Below are positions 62,001 through 64,000 of a stretch of DNA of 64,000 nucleotides, one piece after another (position 1 is the stretch's first letter; each line of letters opens with the position of its first letter). Under the pieces are notes generated by a model. It made no database searches. It was not told the origin of the DNA and worked only from the letters and a program-made list of their open reading frames with translations. The translations under genes were made by a program, and so were the position numbers. The stretch is from positions 5,677,501-5,741,500 of the forward strand of contig JAWUZG010000018.1 of assembly GCA_036785705.1 (NCBI GenBank), written 5' to 3'. Origin of the DNA: Acanthornis magna (lineage: Eukaryota; Chordata; Aves; Passeriformes; Acanthizidae).

Positions 62001-64000
62001 CAGTTACTGAAATACAGAAATTACTGCCATATAATATATGTTTGTGACTAAAATTTAAATATGTACAATTTGTTGTTTGGGGAAAAAAAAGGCATGAAGA
62101 GAGCGTACTGCAACTTGTGTAGCTCTTATCTCTACAAGGAGTCACAGCAGGAAGCAGTGTAGAAGAATTACATTAGTATGCCCATTCTGTAAATATGCCT
62201 ATGTGAAATTTGTGACTCCTTCACACTGGCAGTACTTGATACAATTTCAAGGACATGCTGCTTGTTTACAGTCACATGATTCAAGGGCTTCTTTTGGACA
62301 GTCTCTTAGTACTTTATGGGATTTTTTTTTCTTCCCTTCTTTGAACAAGTATTTGGAAATTATTCCCTTTTACGTGTGCAACACAGAAAGAAATACGGTG
62401 CAAAAAAAGATAAAGCATATAAAAGAAAATGAATACAGACAGGCAGACACCTATTAAAGATTTTATAGCAGATGTGCAAGTAAAAGATGAAGTGGAGCCA
62501 GCAGAAGATAACGAAGATGAACAGTGCAAATTTTAAGGAGAATTATATACTGCCAGAAAGAGAAATTTTCCTCCACTGGGGACTGTCTCTGTGCTGCACT
62601 GAAGAGTGCTCTTCCCAAGATGGGATATTTGCATTAAAATGCCCAAAAAAGAAAGCCCAGATTAGAACAAAACAAATCTCATCCTCAAGGGCTGCAATAT
62701 GTGTTTTATTTATTAGCCATTTTATACTGAGTAAACAACCCACACATTATGAGCACTTGATCCCATTCTAGTAAACAAGATGAACACTAATTATTTATCG
62801 TGCAAGCTATCTGGAAGCTGTCAGTGCTCTCCTATAAAGCAACACAATTTCAAAAACAGCTTAAAAATTGAATTATATGGCTCCATGTGTATGGCCCTTA
62901 TCATGTGTACATTTTCTTTTTAATGTAGCTCTACAAATTGATCCAGCACAAAATAATCTAGGATTGCATTATCTAATATGCCTTCAGTAACATTGGGAAA
63001 TTATGAAACAATCAGTGTAACTGAATTAAGTTAATAATTCTTGTAGACAAAAGGACAGCCAGGGGTAGCATCTCTGTACAACTTATCTGAAATTACATGC
63101 TACAGGTGATGCAAGGAGTAGAGATTGCACCTGACTGCCTTTTAGCTTTGCATCCCACAGGGGTGACCAAGAGTAAAACGCTGCAAACTAATGCCGTCAA
63201 TAAATCACCCTGTGGGAATGTGGCTACACACAATGTGTAGCTTCACTCATTAGGAAGCCTCCTTTCTAAAAAGATAGAGTCTAGAAAATAATCACTGGTA
63301 ATGAGAGACCTTTCTGTTTTACTAGAGCCATTTAGAAAGAAAAAGCTAAAGAAAGATGGAGAAGATAAGGGGGAAGAAAACACTACCATTTTCCCCCACC
63401 AAGAAGAGTCTAATTACAGCCATTTAACAGCTCTGTCAGTGTGAGCTTTGTATCCGGAATTAGCACAAATCTTTGCCAAAGAAGTCTGGTGCACCTCTTA
63501 AGTTTCGAGGTTTTTTAAATTAACACCAGGCAAATTACAGTGTAACAGGGGATAAACTGAGTCAGACCAAAGCACTGTCAGTTTAATGTTCTGATAATAA
63601 CCACAAAGAACAGAACCAGAGCAAATGTACACATTATTACATTGAAATTCATTACATTGAAATTCCATTCCCTAAACAGGAATGGAACTGATAACAGTCT
63701 GTGATACTCCTCCAAAACACTATAGTCTTTCATTTTGCCAAGTGCACTGATGTTAAAATACAAGATAGATTTGTTTACAGGAAAGTTTCTCTCACAGAAA
63801 ATGCTGTTGGAGCAAGACACATACTGAAAGCAAGTGGATTTGCTGTCCAATATCTAATTTTGTTGGCTCTTCGCCTTTCAGAGCTGACACAACCTAGCAC
63901 AAGGATTGCAGGATTACTATTTAAAACCCTGCTGGCTAAAAGATGTCCTGCTCTAAGTCAGGAAATGCACCACTGAGTCACCTAGAAGAAAAAAGCTGTG
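59099..64000 (-). other. Intron upstream of e1 (partial)
   Basis: At least 4,902 bases, running past the window. I searched both strands for the preceding propeller exon and found none. A perfect 15-base tandem (ATTACATTGAAATTC twice, 63,636-63,665) is the only small repeat of note. No mobile element recognised. Confidence 0.7.

Noticed and set aside
1..64000. CRISPR arrays, operons, riboswitches, tRNA or rRNA genes
   Set aside because: Nothing of the kind is visible. The intron-exon structure and repeats are those of a bird nuclear genome.

Overview
The window is vertebrate nuclear DNA, almost certainly from a bird. It is AT-rich and intron-dominated. Its dispersed repeats are CR1 LINE 3' ends, several ending in the ATTCTATGATTCT-type terminal motif, plus two ERVL-like solo LTRs of a kind I know from avian genomes. 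I see no prokaryotic genes, operons, CRISPR arrays or RNA genes.

One gene explains all the convincing coding sequence: the VPS10-domain sorting receptor SORCS3, on the minus strand. I traced 16 consecutive internal coding exons (called e1 to e16 in transcription order, from 59,098 down to 1,978). They join in phase at all 15 junctions into one uninterrupted frame of 1,970 bases (656 codons plus two bases). Residue numbers below refer to this partial protein. It runs from the last part of the Vps10 beta-propeller (three Asp-box motifs) through the 10CC module (exactly ten cysteines, C202 to C328), the PKD domain, a second beta-rich and membrane-proximal stalk, and the transmembrane helix ending in YKFKR. 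The signal peptide, propeptide and first part of the propeller lie beyond the right edge. The cytoplasmic-tail exon lies beyond the left edge.

Layout: 1-1,977 is intron after e16. Exons e16 to e9 sit in a compact stretch at 2-21 kb. Exons e8 to e6 cluster at 22.6-25 kb. A 13.6-kb intron with two CR1 copies separates e6 from e5 and e4 (38.5-40.2 kb). A 7.5-kb intron carries a solo LTR, three CR1 pieces and a perfect 46-bp tandem duplication. Exon e3 is at 47.7 kb. A 9.7-kb intron carries a second solo LTR and a CR1. Exons e2 and e1 are at 57.5 and 59.0 kb. The last 4.9 kb is upstream intron.

The points most worth a second look are a GC (not GT) splice donor after the transmembrane exon, a possible short-tail isoform made by reading through that donor, a weak donor on e13 with a better-looking frame-shifting alternative 25 bases on, and a few intronic structures: tandem octamer motifs next to a perfect hairpin, a perfect 46-bp duplication, and GC-rich islands with unexplained open frames. 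I did not find a new multi-gene system here. It is a stretch of one large neuronal receptor gene.
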